Under the pieces are notes generated by a model. That model was not told where the DNA came from and did not search any database. It saw only the letters and a list, made by a program, of their open reading frames with translations. Positions 52,964 to 62,064 of a stretch of DNA of 64,000 bases are shown piece after piece (the stretch's first letter is position 1; each line of letters opens with the position of its first letter). Origin of the DNA: Undibacterium piscinae (GTDB lineage: Bacteria; Pseudomonadota; Gammaproteobacteria; Burkholderiales; Burkholderiaceae_D); contig CP051152.1 in NCBI GenBank assembly GCA_003970805.2, forward strand, positions 2,852,001 through 2,916,000. Reading direction: 5' to 3'. A program made the translations under genes and the position numbers.

Positions 52964-55216
52964 TTAGTTAGCCCGTATCAAGCTAGCGATGCCGCTGCGC
53001 TGGTTGGCGCGGGCGGCCAGCGCTTGCTCTTCTTTGGAGGCATAGTTACGATCCCATGCCAGCACCTTGGGCGTCATTAAGGCGTGCCAGAGTGGCGGTA
53101 TCAAGGCCACCAGAATGGTGGTGAGATAGCCGTTGATCATCATAGGCGCATCCTGATAGGGCTTGAGTTCATGGTAAGGCACTTCGCCCTGAGCGTGATG
53201 ATGCGAGTGACGGGTCAGGTTGAACATGGTCCAGGAGCTGATGCGGCGATTGGTGTTCCACGAGTGGCGCGGCTGCACCGGGGTCTCCGGATTACGCACC
53301 ATGCCGTAATGCTCCATGTAATTGACGATTTCTAGCAAGGATTTTCCAAACAGTGCGCACAGCGTAAAGAACGCGGCACCGACAGCACCGCCCAGCGCCC
53401 AGGCGGCGCCCACTAGCAAGGCGCTCATCAAATAACCGCGCAACACCGCATTGTGCGGCGAATACAGCGCATAGGCTTTGCGTTTTAAGCGTCTGGCTTC
53501 TATGTTCCAGGCGCTGATATTGCCTTTGATGGTAGAGGCGAGCACGTGATGGTAGACGTTGCGCCCACGCGGTGCGGTCGCCGGATCGTGTTCAGTCGAG
53601 ACGTAGCGATGATGACCGTACACGTGCTCGATGGCGAACGAGGTATCAAAGCTATACGCCAGCAACCAGCGGCCTATCAGCATGGAGACCGGGTCCCAGG
53701 TGCGATGGGTCAATTCGTGACCGGTAATGGTGCCGATCAGGCCTATCGTTAGCCCAGTCAGTATCAGAGCAGAAAGGTGATTACCGAATGATGTGAGATT
53801 GCGTGCGGCAATCACATCATAACCACTAAGTTGAGTAAACCAGTGACCAAAACCGAGCGGATCAGCGGGGCTGACCGACCAGACTGCAGAAAACACGATG
53901 AGCGATAACAGCGGCCATGCCAACCACAACTGGATGGTGAGTATGCGTGGATGAGTGAATTCTGGCACTGAGGTGTCGTCGCCCAGAAGCGCATCGCCGA
54001 CGATATAGAAAAACAAGACTGCCAGCAAACCTAGCGTAACATACGCGCCGCCAGCCAGAATCGCGGCGGCAGAAAACAGGCCCACCAGATGGAACATAAA
54101 ATACTTCAGATACGCGAATACGCTGGCAACGTTGGCGGTGCTGGTATCAATTGGCTCGGCTGTCGGCGCTGACTTAGCGGTCTGTGATTGAGCGGCAGCG
54201 GCATCCATCCTGCTGACGAACCGGTCTGCATGTATGTGTTCTTTTGCGACGCCGTTTTGGCCTAGCGTTAGCACCGCACTGTCTATCATGCCCGGCGGGC
54301 CGCACAGGTAAGCATGTGCGCCGTTTTCCAGCAAGGCGGGAATCTGCTCAGTCACCAGACCGCGCTTGCCCTGCCAGAGATCGCCGTCTTTGACTTCTGA
54401 GAGCACAGCAACGAAGCGAAATTCCCCATGCCAGAGTCGCCCGATTTCTGCGATTTCGGCCAGACAATACAGATCTTTTTCTTCTCTTGCGCCAAACAAG
54501 ACGGTGGCGGAGCGCGCGACATTCGCCTGCAGCGCTTCCTGCAATAGCGCCAGGATAGGAGCGAGGCCGCTGCCGCCCGCCACCAGCAGCAAGGGCGCAT
54601 CCGCATCACGCAGCCAGAAGTCACCCGCCGGTCCTTCAATGGTGACACTTTGCCCCAGCAAATTCTGATCATGGATGTGCGAAGAAAACACACCGCCGGG
54701 CAGCTTACGGACAAAGAAACTTACTTGCGCATTCTGCTGTGAGGGCGTGGCAAACGAGTAGCTACGCTGCACCTCTGGCAAAGACGCCATGCTGAGATTG
54801 GCGAACTGGCCGCCGCGGTAGTTCAGCGGTGCATCTAGTTGCACATTCAAACGCGTGATGTCATGCGTCAGCCGCTGTTGCGCTATGACCGTGCCGCAGA
54901 CGCTGTGCTGCGCAGCTTGAAGGGAAAGATCGACCTCGATCCGGATATCGGATAAAGGGACACTTTGGCAGGCCAGAATAAATCCCTGGTCCATTTCATC
55001 GTCGGAAAGTAGGTAGCTGGACTCGGTATGCTCTTTGACCTTTCCTTCGGTCAGTTTGCATTTACAGGTGGCGCAACCACCGACCCGGCAACTATTAGGA
55101 AAATCTATCCCTTGTCGTATTGCCGCATTGAGCAGGGTTTCGTCCGGAAGCACCGTAATGGCAGTGCCATTGATATGCGCCATGCTTGGCGTCTTTATCG
55201 CATTAGAAAAAAACAT
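52964..55216 (-). CDS. Ferredoxin-reductase-AlkB-type monooxygenase fusion
   Basis: The product has 750 residues. N-terminal 2Fe-2S ferredoxin (about 12 to 95, Cys43, Cys48, Cys51, Cys83 in SCRVGGCATCKCK and LACQS). Then an FAD/NAD reductase (about 108 to 330: RGGQFANLSM, RSYSFATPS, GGSGLAPILALLQEAL, AYLCGPPGMI). A linker follows and then the membrane AlkB/desaturase domain (about 370 to 735). Its His boxes are HELTH (500-504), EHVYGHHRYVSTEHDPAT, NYMEHYG and LTRHSHHH (about 670). So electron transfer chain and hydroxylase are on one chain, like XylA+XylM combined. Alkane, fatty-acid or aromatic side-chain hydroxylation is expected. A divergent AraC regulator lies upstream. Confidence 0.92.
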   Translation of the reverse strand: MFFSNAIKTPSMAHINGTAITVLPDETLLNAAIRQGIDFPNSCRVGGCATCKCKLTEGKVKEHTESSYLLSDDEMDQGFILACQSVPLSDIRIEVDLSLQAAQHSVCGTVIAQQRLTHDITRLNVQLDAPLNYRGGQFANLSMASLPEVQRSYSFATPSQQNAQVSFFVRKLPGGVFSSHIHDQNLLGQSVTIEGPAGDFWLRDADAPLLLVAGGSGLAPILALLQEALQANVARSATVLFGAREEKDLYCLAEIAEIGRLWHGEFRFVAVLSEVKDGDLWQGKRGLVTEQIPALLENGAHAYLCGPPGMIDSAVLTLGQNGVAKEHIHADRFVSRMDAAAAQSQTAKSAPTAEPIDTSTANVASVFAYLKYFMFHLVGLFSAAAILAGGAYVTLGLLAVLFFYIVGDALLGDDTSVPEFTHPRILTIQLWLAWPLLSLIVFSAVWSVSPADPLGFGHWFTQLSGYDVIAARNLTSFGNHLSALILTGLTIGLIGTITGHELTHRTWDPVSMLIGRWLLAYSFDTSFAIEHVYGHHRYVSTEHDPATAPRGRNVYHHVLASTIKGNISAWNIEARRLKRKAYALYSPHNAVLRGYLMSALLVGAAWALGGAVGAAFFTLCALFGKSLLEIVNYMEHYGMVRNPETPVQPRHSWNTNRRISSWTMFNLTRHSHHHAQGEVPYHELKPYQDAPMMINGYLTTILVALIPPLWHALMTPKVLAWDRNYASKEEQALAARANQRSGIASLIRAN

Positions 55217-55395
55217 GTCGTCTCCGTGGATTTTGAAATCAGCACCTCATTTGTGTCTATGGTACGACGGCCATAGAATTATCTTGGGGTGCATGATTGA
55301 CATTCATGGGTCATTTATTGACAATCGTTTTGTCTTTAAATTTAGCCTTCAATTTAGCCTTAGTTGCGCCTTTAGTTGCATTCCCACGGAGCCCC

Positions 55396-56421
55396 ATGAG
55401 CACACCAGAATTTTCGCTATCAGTGTTCTACCTACGCCAGATTGCAGAGCAAATCCGCAGTATCGGCGGTGATGTCGAACACTGGCTGGCGCATAGTCAG
55501 CTCGACGAGGCACAACTGGCCGACTCCTCGCTGCAAATTCCCTACGCAGAATTAAGGCTGCTGATAGGGGCGGCACTCAGCAGCACTAAAGAGCCAGCGC
55601 TGGGTTTGCTGGTGGGAGAACGTCTGGTTGCCAATACCCACGGCATACTTGGCTACGCCGCGATCAATAGCGCAAGCTTGCGGCAAGCGGTGCAATTGCT
55701 TGCGCATTATTTGCGCGTGCGCACCTCTCTGGTTTTACTCAGCTATGAAATTCACGGTGATCAGTTTCGCCTGGTCTTTAGCGAGCCTGTGCCCTTGGGC
55801 GAAATCCGTAGGCCAGTGCTGGAAGCGGTGATACTGACGATCAAAAACCTGCTCGATCATATTGCCATGGGCTCATGCAATGTCAGTGAAGTCGCCTTCC
55901 CTTTTGATGCGCCAGACTATGCCGCGCTGGCGCAAGACTTGTTCAAATGCGAACTGCGCTATGGGCAAGCGTGGGCCGGTATTGCACTGCCGCTCAATAG
56001 CATCGATCTGCCTTTAAAAATGGCCGACCCGGCCAGCTTTCAAGATGCTGTACAGATTTGCCAGCGAGAGCTAGACAAACTGCTTAAAAGTGAAAGCCTG
56101 AGTACGCAGTTGCGCCGGATTATGCTGGAGAAACAAGGTGGCTTCCCATCGCTGAACGTCATGGCGCGCTTACTGCATTTAACACCGCGCACCCTGCATC
56201 GCCGTTTGCTGCAAGAACAAACTTCGTACAAAGAAATCATCGAAGATGTACGCCATACCTTGGCGCTAGAATATTTGAAATCTGGCCAGCTCAGCATTCA
56301 GGAAATCGCCTACATGCTCGGTTACAGCGACATCGCCAATTTTCGCCGCGCCTTTAAACGCTGGGAGCAGCTGGCACCGTCTTTGTACCGCTTGCGCATG
56401 GTGCCAAGCCGGATTAAGTAG
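55396..56421 (+). CDS. AraC-family regulator (arabinose-binding type)
   Basis: The product has 341 residues. The N-terminal ligand-binding domain (about 20 to 215: IAEQIRSIGGDVEHWLAHSQLDEAQL, GLLVGERLVANTHGILGYAAINSASLRQAVQLL) is of the Arabinose_bd/OruR type. The C-terminal AraC HTH (about 240 to 335) has NVMARLLHLTPRTLHRRLLQEQTSYKEIIEDVRHTLALEYLKSGQLSIQEIAYMLGYSDIANFRRAFKRW. The gene is divergent from the AlkB fusion, so it is probably its activator. ATG 55396 follows ACGGAG; the upstream frame lacks similarity. Confidence 0.92.
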   Translation: MSTPEFSLSVFYLRQIAEQIRSIGGDVEHWLAHSQLDEAQLADSSLQIPYAELRLLIGAALSSTKEPALGLLVGERLVANTHGILGYAAINSASLRQAVQLLAHYLRVRTSLVLLSYEIHGDQFRLVFSEPVPLGEIRRPVLEAVILTIKNLLDHIAMGSCNVSEVAFPFDAPDYAALAQDLFKCELRYGQAWAGIALPLNSIDLPLKMADPASFQDAVQICQRELDKLLKSESLSTQLRRIMLEKQGGFPSLNVMARLLHLTPRTLHRRLLQEQTSYKEIIEDVRHTLALEYLKSGQLSIQEIAYMLGYSDIANFRRAFKRWEQLAPSLYRLRMVPSRIK

Positions 56422-56519
56422 CCTCCAAAAGCCGCTTTGCCACGCGCAAAATTGCGCTTGTGATCACCGCTTTCATGGGAGATACTGCTAGCCAGATGCT
56501 TGTTTTCCAGGAGTACCTA

Positions 56520-58085
56520 GTGCTGCTCAGCTTTAGAGATTTCGAGATTGATACCAGCTTGTTCACCTTGCGCTCTGGCGATCAGCTGAGCCGCGTCGAG
56601 CCGCAGGTGTTCGACCTGATCGTGTATCTGGCGCAGCAACCCGAGCGCATCGTCAGCGCGCAAGAGTTGCTAGCTCACTTATGGGCGGGCAAGGTGGTGA
56701 CCGAGTCCAGCCTGAGAAGCTGCATCAAGGCCGCACGTCAGGCACTCGGTGATAGCGGGGCTGCGCAGAACTGCATTGCCACCGTCAGAAATCGCGGCTA
56801 CCGCTTTGTCGCCGCCCAGTGCGTGCCAAGCGCGCCCGTCCTTAGCCCTAGGCTGCGATTGGAGCCCGCATACCCGGCTGGCGTGCCGCCACAGCCGCAC
56901 CGTGCCTCGATCGCGATCATGCCCTTTGTCGATCTCTCGCAAGCTAGCCAGGGCCGCGCCGGTATCGCCGACGCCTTGGTGCACGATGTCATCTTTCAAT
57001 TAGCGCAAATGCGCAGTCTGTTTGTGATCGCACAGGGCAGCGTGTTCGCGCCCAAGCTGCGCCAGCTTGATGCACGAGAGGCTGGCCAACTCTTGCAGGT
57101 TGATTATGTCGTGAGCGGGTCTGTAAGTCTCAAAGATCAGCGTTTGAGCGTCAGCCTTGAATTGGCCGAGACCGGCACTGCCCGCATCGTCTGGGTGGAA
57201 AATTTTTGTCAGGCGCTCGACGATGCTCTGCTGGTTTTGAACCAGATCGGCAGCAAGATCGTCGCCACGCTGGCCAGCGAAGTCGAGCTGACCGAGCGCA
57301 ACCGCGCCATCCTGCGTCCACCCGATTCGCTCGATGCCTGGCAAGCCTACCACCGCGGCTTATGGCATATGTATCGTTTCAATCAAAACGACAACCAGCA
57401 AGCCCAGCATTTTTTTGATATTGCGGTGCGTCTCGACCCGAGTTTTTCGCGCGCCTACACCGGGCTATCGTTCACCCATTTCCAAAACGCTTTTCAGGGC
57501 TGGTCGGCGCGTGCCGCCCAGGTTGATCTGGCCTACCAAACCGCCAGCCTCAGTTTGGAAGCCGATCAACGCAATCCTTCTGCGCACCTGGCGATGGGGC
57601 GCGCACTCTGGTTGCGTGGCCAACATGCCGACGCGGTCGATGAACTGGAGCACAGCATACAACTCAGCCCTAGCTTTGCCCTGGGCCACTACACGCTGGC
57701 GTTTGTGCACGCGCAAGCGGGCGATCCGCATGCGGCGATTTTAGCCTCGGATCATTCGCGCCTGCTCAGTCCCTTCGATCCGCTGCTGTTTGGTATGTTG
57801 GGTGCGCGTGCGATTGCACATGTGCGTCTGGGGCAGTACAGCGAAGCGGCAGTGTGGGCCGTGAAGGCAGCCGCCCGTCCCAACGCGCATATCCATATTT
57901 TGGCACTGGCTGCGTATAGCCTGGCCTTGGCAGGCGCCCTCGACCAAGCGCGCGCGCTGGTGGCGACGCTACACCAGCAACAGCCGCATTACCAGGTCGA
58001 GGAATTTATCCTGGCTTTCCGTTTTGATGCGCAGGGCGCGCAATTATTTCGCCAGGCGGCCCGCCTGATCGCGCCCAGCTGCTAG
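56520..58085 (+). CDS. CadC-like winged-helix regulator with TPR repeats
   Basis: The product has 521 residues. An OmpR-type DNA-binding domain (about 5 to 95: FRDFEIDTSLFTLRSGDQLSRVEPQVFDLIVYLAQQPERIVSAQELLAHLW, SLRSCIKAARQALGDSG, IATVRNRGYRFVA) is followed by a linker, an adenylate-cyclase-like CHASE-type stretch (IAIMPFVDLS; VDYVVSGSVSLKDQRLSV) and TPR repeats (about 290 to 510). There is no membrane segment. I chose GTG 56520 because CAGGAG stands 7 bases before it; a GTG at 56460 gives 20 more residues. A signal-dependent activator is expected, but the target is unknown. Confidence 0.88.
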   Translation: MLLSFRDFEIDTSLFTLRSGDQLSRVEPQVFDLIVYLAQQPERIVSAQELLAHLWAGKVVTESSLRSCIKAARQALGDSGAAQNCIATVRNRGYRFVAAQCVPSAPVLSPRLRLEPAYPAGVPPQPHRASIAIMPFVDLSQASQGRAGIADALVHDVIFQLAQMRSLFVIAQGSVFAPKLRQLDAREAGQLLQVDYVVSGSVSLKDQRLSVSLELAETGTARIVWVENFCQALDDALLVLNQIGSKIVATLASEVELTERNRAILRPPDSLDAWQAYHRGLWHMYRFNQNDNQQAQHFFDIAVRLDPSFSRAYTGLSFTHFQNAFQGWSARAAQVDLAYQTASLSLEADQRNPSAHLAMGRALWLRGQHADAVDELEHSIQLSPSFALGHYTLAFVHAQAGDPHAAILASDHSRLLSPFDPLLFGMLGARAIAHVRLGQYSEAAVWAVKAAARPNAHIHILALAAYSLALAGALDQARALVATLHQQQPHYQVEEFILAFRFDAQGAQLFRQAARLIAPSC

Positions 58086-58115
58086 CCGCAGTTTCTTCAC
58101 TTGCTGCAGTTTTTT

Positions 58116-58478
58116 TCATTTGCGCATGATGTGATTCTTGAGCGAATAAATAATCGCCAGCACGTCTTTCTTGGTTTCTTCATCGTAATGATGCTTATCC
58201 ATGGCGCCGAGTATGTCATCGGTGGCGGCCAGATATTCTTGCTCGCTGATGTTCATCCCGGTATGCGCTGCCACCATGTCTTTGCCGGTATAAGGGGCAG
58301 GGCCACCAGCGCCCGCGCCGAAAAATTCACGCGCCATGCGTTTGGCGCGCTCCAGATCTTTGATGTTTTCAAAGCGTGTTTTGATGAGTGGGTTGGCCAG
58401 ATGGGCGGCCATGACATCGTCCACCAACAGACGTATGCCTTCGGCTTCTCTGAGGCGCTGATACAGTGTTTGGTTCAT
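58116..58478 (-). CDS. Group 1 truncated haemoglobin
   Basis: The product has 120 residues: LYQRLREAEGIRLLVDDVMAAHLANPLIKTRFENI, then REFFGAGAGGPAPYTGKDMVAAHTGMNISEQEYLAATDDILGAMDKH. The proximal haem His is in MVAAHTGM, and the Phe/Tyr pair in the B helix is not obvious. Truncated haemoglobins bind O2 or NO and often protect from nitrosative stress. It lies 3' of the CadC-like regulator, convergent to it, and about 3 kb from the O2-using AlkB fusion. Confidence 0.92.
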   Translation of the reverse strand: MNQTLYQRLREAEGIRLLVDDVMAAHLANPLIKTRFENIKDLERAKRMAREFFGAGAGGPAPYTGKDMVAAHTGMNISEQEYLAATDDILGAMDKHHYDEETKKDVLAIIYSLKNHIMRK

Positions 58479-58814
58479 GCTAGGCTCCTTGCTGGTTAAG
58501 AGGGATACGCTGATAAAATTTTAGCCAGCGAGCGCCCAGCTTGCTTGGAGAAAGCGTGAAGGTTTTGTGATGATAGGCGGCGCGGATGGCTCAGCAACCC
58601 GCGCATCGAGCCCCCAAATTATCCGTAGACATCGCAAAAATAGGGGGGGTATGTGCCACAGTATGGCGTTTGCGCATATCAGATATGCGCGATATGACTA
58701 GCTCTGCCTATACTATCACCCAGTATATGCTGAGTGTAGCTTGCGCCGCGCCAACCCGGCAGAACCAGGCGGGCGTCAGAGCGAATGCAGCTGCACTGGA
58801 TTGTTAGCGCTCAA

Positions 58815-60431
58815 TTAGCGGTAGCCAGGCAATTTTTTTTCGGCTAACTCAAACAAAAGCTGAGTCAGCAAGGCTAAAGCAGCAGCCGGAATTGCACCGG
58901 CCAGCATCATGTTTTGATCATTGATGGCCAGCCCGATGACGATGCGTTCGCCATAACCACCAGCGCCGATAAAGGCGGCGATGGTGGCGCTACCGACGTT
59001 GAGTACCGCTGCAGTTTTAATACCGGCCAAGATGGTGGGCAAGGCCAGCGGCAGTTCGATGTAGCGCAGCCTTTGCCACTTATTTAAACCTAGCGCCAGA
59101 CCAGCCGCGCGTAAGCCGCCAGGCACTTGCAAGATGCCAGTACAGCTATTGCGCACGATCGGCAATAAGGCGTAGACAAACAGCGCCAATAGCGCCGGCA
59201 GCAGGCCGATTTGTCCGAGTAGCGCAATCAAGATGGTCAGTAAGGCCAGCGCCGGCACCGTCTGCAACACACCTACGCTGCCCATCACCAGTTGGCGCAA
59301 GGCCGGGCGGTAGGCCGCCAAGATGCCCAAAGGCACAGCGACCACACAGGCCAGTGCCACCGAGACGAAAACCAGGGTCAGATGCTGCCAACTCAGCGTC
59401 CAGAATTTTTCATCAAACAAACGCTGCAGCAAACTGGCGGCGGGCGCGGCAGGCTGGCTGGTCAGCGCCACCGGCAATGCCGCATCGGCCGCCAATACCG
59501 GCGCGGCGCCGGGCGCAGATGCGGTGGCTAAAAATGCCGCAGCCACCGCGCTAAAAGTCTGGCCCTGCAGTTCAGCCTGGGCGTTCATGACGCGCATCTG
59601 GGTATCGCTAATCGCGCCTTGCAGACTTTGCAAACTGGCCCAAGCCTGTGGGTAGCGGCTAGGCAAATCGAGCCGGTAGAGCAGCACCGCATCGTAACGC
59701 GGGAAGTAAGCCAGATCGTCGATCAAAACCCGCAAGCCGTATTTTCCTATCTGCGAAGAAGTCGCATACACATCGATCAGATCGACTTGCTGCTTGGCCA
59801 GCGCCTCGTAAGCGATGCCGTTTTCTAAGACGCGTGGCTGCTGCGGCAGGGCGTAGCGCTGTGCCAGCGCCGGCCAGCCATCGTTACGCCCAAAAAATTC
59901 GGGCGAGAGCGCCAGACGTAATTGCGGCGCACGCAGCAGATCGCTGATGCGGCGTATCCCGAGTCGCTGGCTATCTGGCTCGCGCATCGCCAGCGCATAG
60001 CTATTATTAAAACCCAGCGGCAAAGCCATCCCTAAGCCCAGTTGTGCCAACTCGCGCTGCATCTGCGGCAAAGGCGTGGGGCTAGTGTGTTTTAAGACTT
60101 CAAAGTTAATCGTGCCGGTGTAATCGGGATAAATATCAATACTGCCAGCCTGCAAGGCGGCCAACACCACCGCGGTATTACCCAAGCCCTGACGATGCTC
60201 GGCGAGCGTTTCAGGCGCCAGTTTTAGGCGCAAAATTTCGCCTAAAATATACGATTCAGTAAACCGCTTCGAGCCTATCTGCAGCTGCGCCTGCGCGGCC
60301 TGCACAGAGTGAGGCGCGCTCAGACTGAACAGCAACAAGCCAGCTAACAGCAGCCGCAGCCAATACAGATTCAGGCCGCGCGCGGGCGCTAGGCAGATGC
60401 TGATGGCGGGGCGATAGTGCTGATTTTTCAT
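58815..60431 (-). CDS. Osmoprotectant ABC transporter: fused binding protein and permease
   Basis: The product has 538 residues. A signal/anchor (LLLAGLLLFSLSAPHSVQAAQ) precedes an OpuAC-like binding domain (about 45 to 305: QLQIGSKRFTESYILGEIL, ALQAGSIDIYPDYTGTI, DVYATSSQIGKYGLRVLIDD). A permease domain follows (about 335 to 535: LTLVFVSVALACVVAVPLGILAAY, GVLQTVPALALLTILIAL, the EAA-like loop GLALGLNKWQRLRYIELPLALPTILAG, GAGGYGERIVIGLAI). The order is binding domain first. The ATPase (OpuA-type) is not in the window. It is expected to import glycine betaine, choline or related quaternary amines. Confidence 0.92.
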   Translation of the reverse strand: MKNQHYRPAISICLAPARGLNLYWLRLLLAGLLLFSLSAPHSVQAAQAQLQIGSKRFTESYILGEILRLKLAPETLAEHRQGLGNTAVVLAALQAGSIDIYPDYTGTINFEVLKHTSPTPLPQMQRELAQLGLGMALPLGFNNSYALAMREPDSQRLGIRRISDLLRAPQLRLALSPEFFGRNDGWPALAQRYALPQQPRVLENGIAYEALAKQQVDLIDVYATSSQIGKYGLRVLIDDLAYFPRYDAVLLYRLDLPSRYPQAWASLQSLQGAISDTQMRVMNAQAELQGQTFSAVAAAFLATASAPGAAPVLAADAALPVALTSQPAAPAASLLQRLFDEKFWTLSWQHLTLVFVSVALACVVAVPLGILAAYRPALRQLVMGSVGVLQTVPALALLTILIALLGQIGLLPALLALFVYALLPIVRNSCTGILQVPGGLRAAGLALGLNKWQRLRYIELPLALPTILAGIKTAAVLNVGSATIAAFIGAGGYGERIVIGLAINDQNMMLAGAIPAAALALLTQLLFELAEKKLPGYR

Positions 60432-60620
60432 AGACTATTTTTCAAAGGCGGATGCTGGCAGTATGCACGTGCCGCCGCCCGCATGCCAGACAAACTTGCG
60501 GCAAAGCGCTGCACTGGCGTGCCTGGCACAACAAAGCGACGTCAGCCTATTTTCGGCTAAAAGCTGTGCTAATCTGCTAGCGCGCCGCCTACCCACAGCG
60601 CCGCTTACCGGAGTCTTGTT

Positions 60621-61859
60621 ATGTCGATGTTGCCGCCAAATTCACCGCAAAATACGCCCGCGTTCAGCTCGGCGCGCCAGCTCAGCGGCCCGCATTTAGC
60701 CGCAGCGCTGTGCGATAGCCGCCGCCGCTTGCTGGCGCTGGTGGATGATCTCAGCGATGCCCAGTGGCGGCCAGCCTATCAAAGCGGCGTCAATCCTGTG
60801 GCCTGGGAGCTCGCGCATATCGCCTGGTTCGCCGAGTTCTGGATCTTGCGCGGCCCGCACCAGCGCACTGCGGATGGCTATGTCCAGGCACAACAAGCGC
60901 CGTGCTACGCTGGCCCGGATCGCTTGTTTGATTCGGCCCGGCTAGCGCACGCGCAACGCTGGCAAGAGCCTATGCCTAGCCGCGCCGAACTGGCTCACAT
61001 TTTGGCCGCGCAGTTAGCCGCCTGTCTGGCCGCCATCCCGGATACCGCCAACATGGACGCCCGCAGCGCCGACGCCGCCCTGTATTTTCATAGACTGGCC
61101 CTGCTGCATGAAGACATGCACGCCGAAGCTTTTTACTGGATGCGCGCCGCGCTCGGCTACCCAGCTCCCGATGGCTGCACGCCACCGCTGGTGGCCACTA
61201 GCCAGCCGCTGCAGCTGGCGGCCGCGCAGATCCAGCTCGGCAGCGGGCACGATGCCCCCGGCTTTGCCTTCGATAACGAGCAAGCGCCACACAGCGTCAC
61301 GCTGGCCGCGTTTGAGATCGATAGCGCGCCACTGACGGCGGGCAAGTTTGCCGATTTTGTCGAGCAAGGCGGCTACACCCAAGCCGACTACTGGCCAGCA
61401 CAAGCCGGAGTCTGGCGCAAGCAAAGCGGCGCCACGCATCCAAAGCACTGGCGCAAAACTAAAACCGGCGCATGGCAAACCCGCTGGTTTGATGAATGGC
61501 TGCCGCTAGCGCCACAAGCCGCCGCCATCCATCTGAATGCCTACGAAGCACAAGCCTATTGCCTGTGGGCCAAGCGCCGCCTGCCCACCGCTGCCGAATG
61601 GGAATACGCAGCCAGCACCCGGCCCGATTTTTTGTGGGGGCACAGCGTCTGGGAGTGGACCAGCGACGCCTTTCTGCCCTACCCCGGCTTTGTCGCCGGC
61701 CCCTACGCCGACTACTCGCAACCCTGGTTTAGCACGCACAGCGAATTGCGCGGCGGCGCGTTCGCCACCCACGCACGCTTACACCATCCGCACTACCGCA
61801 ACTTCTTCCAGCCGCAACGCCAGGACATCTTCGCCGGCTTACGCACGGTGGCACTGTAA
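60621..61859 (+). CDS. EgtB/SenA-like non-haem iron sulfoxide/selenoneine synthase
   Basis: The product has 412 residues. An N-terminal DinB-like domain (about 20 to 175) with WELAHIAWFAEFWILRGPHQ and HRLALLHEDMHAEAFYWMR provides the His triad for iron. The C-terminal FGE-sulfatase (formylglycine-generating-like) domain (about 190 to 412) ends HHPHYRNFFQPQRQDIFAGLRTVAL. This is the fold of EgtB (ergothioneine) and SenA (selenoneine) synthases, which join a thiol or selenol to trimethyl-histidine. The terminal RNFFxPxRQDIFAG form resembles SenA as I recall it. No EgtD, SenB or SelD gene is adjacent, so the exact reaction is uncertain. Confidence 0.86.
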   Translation: MSMLPPNSPQNTPAFSSARQLSGPHLAAALCDSRRRLLALVDDLSDAQWRPAYQSGVNPVAWELAHIAWFAEFWILRGPHQRTADGYVQAQQAPCYAGPDRLFDSARLAHAQRWQEPMPSRAELAHILAAQLAACLAAIPDTANMDARSADAALYFHRLALLHEDMHAEAFYWMRAALGYPAPDGCTPPLVATSQPLQLAAAQIQLGSGHDAPGFAFDNEQAPHSVTLAAFEIDSAPLTAGKFADFVEQGGYTQADYWPAQAGVWRKQSGATHPKHWRKTKTGAWQTRWFDEWLPLAPQAAAIHLNAYEAQAYCLWAKRRLPTAAEWEYAASTRPDFLWGHSVWEWTSDAFLPYPGFVAGPYADYSQPWFSTHSELRGGAFATHARLHHPHYRNFFQPQRQDIFAGLRTVAL

Positions 61860-61908
61860 GCCGCAGCAAGCGCCACCCGCATCAGGCTGCAAAAAATCCG
61901 CAAAAACA

Positions 61909-61988
61909 GATACTCCCCGTTTTTTAAGCAAAACAGGCTGCTTGCCCACATAGCTATTGTGCATTTAGAAAATACCATGGGGAGTATG
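61909..61988. repeat. ATACTCCCC palindromic repeat, divergent copy 4
   Basis: GATACTCCCC and GGGGAGTATG bound an 80-bp unit of the same length as the copies at 31.0, 33.4 and 38.3 kb. The interior (TTTTTTAAGCAAAACAGGC, TAGCTATTGTGCATTTAG) is not the same. It is a distant member or a relative with shared ends only. It lies 50 bases after the EgtB/SenA-like gene. Confidence 0.6.
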
Positions 61989-62064
61989 CGCTTAAGCCGC
62001 GAGTCGCAGCGTTTCGAAAGAAGCGAAAAGGCAACGCGGGCTAAGCTGACAGCGCACCAACAGG

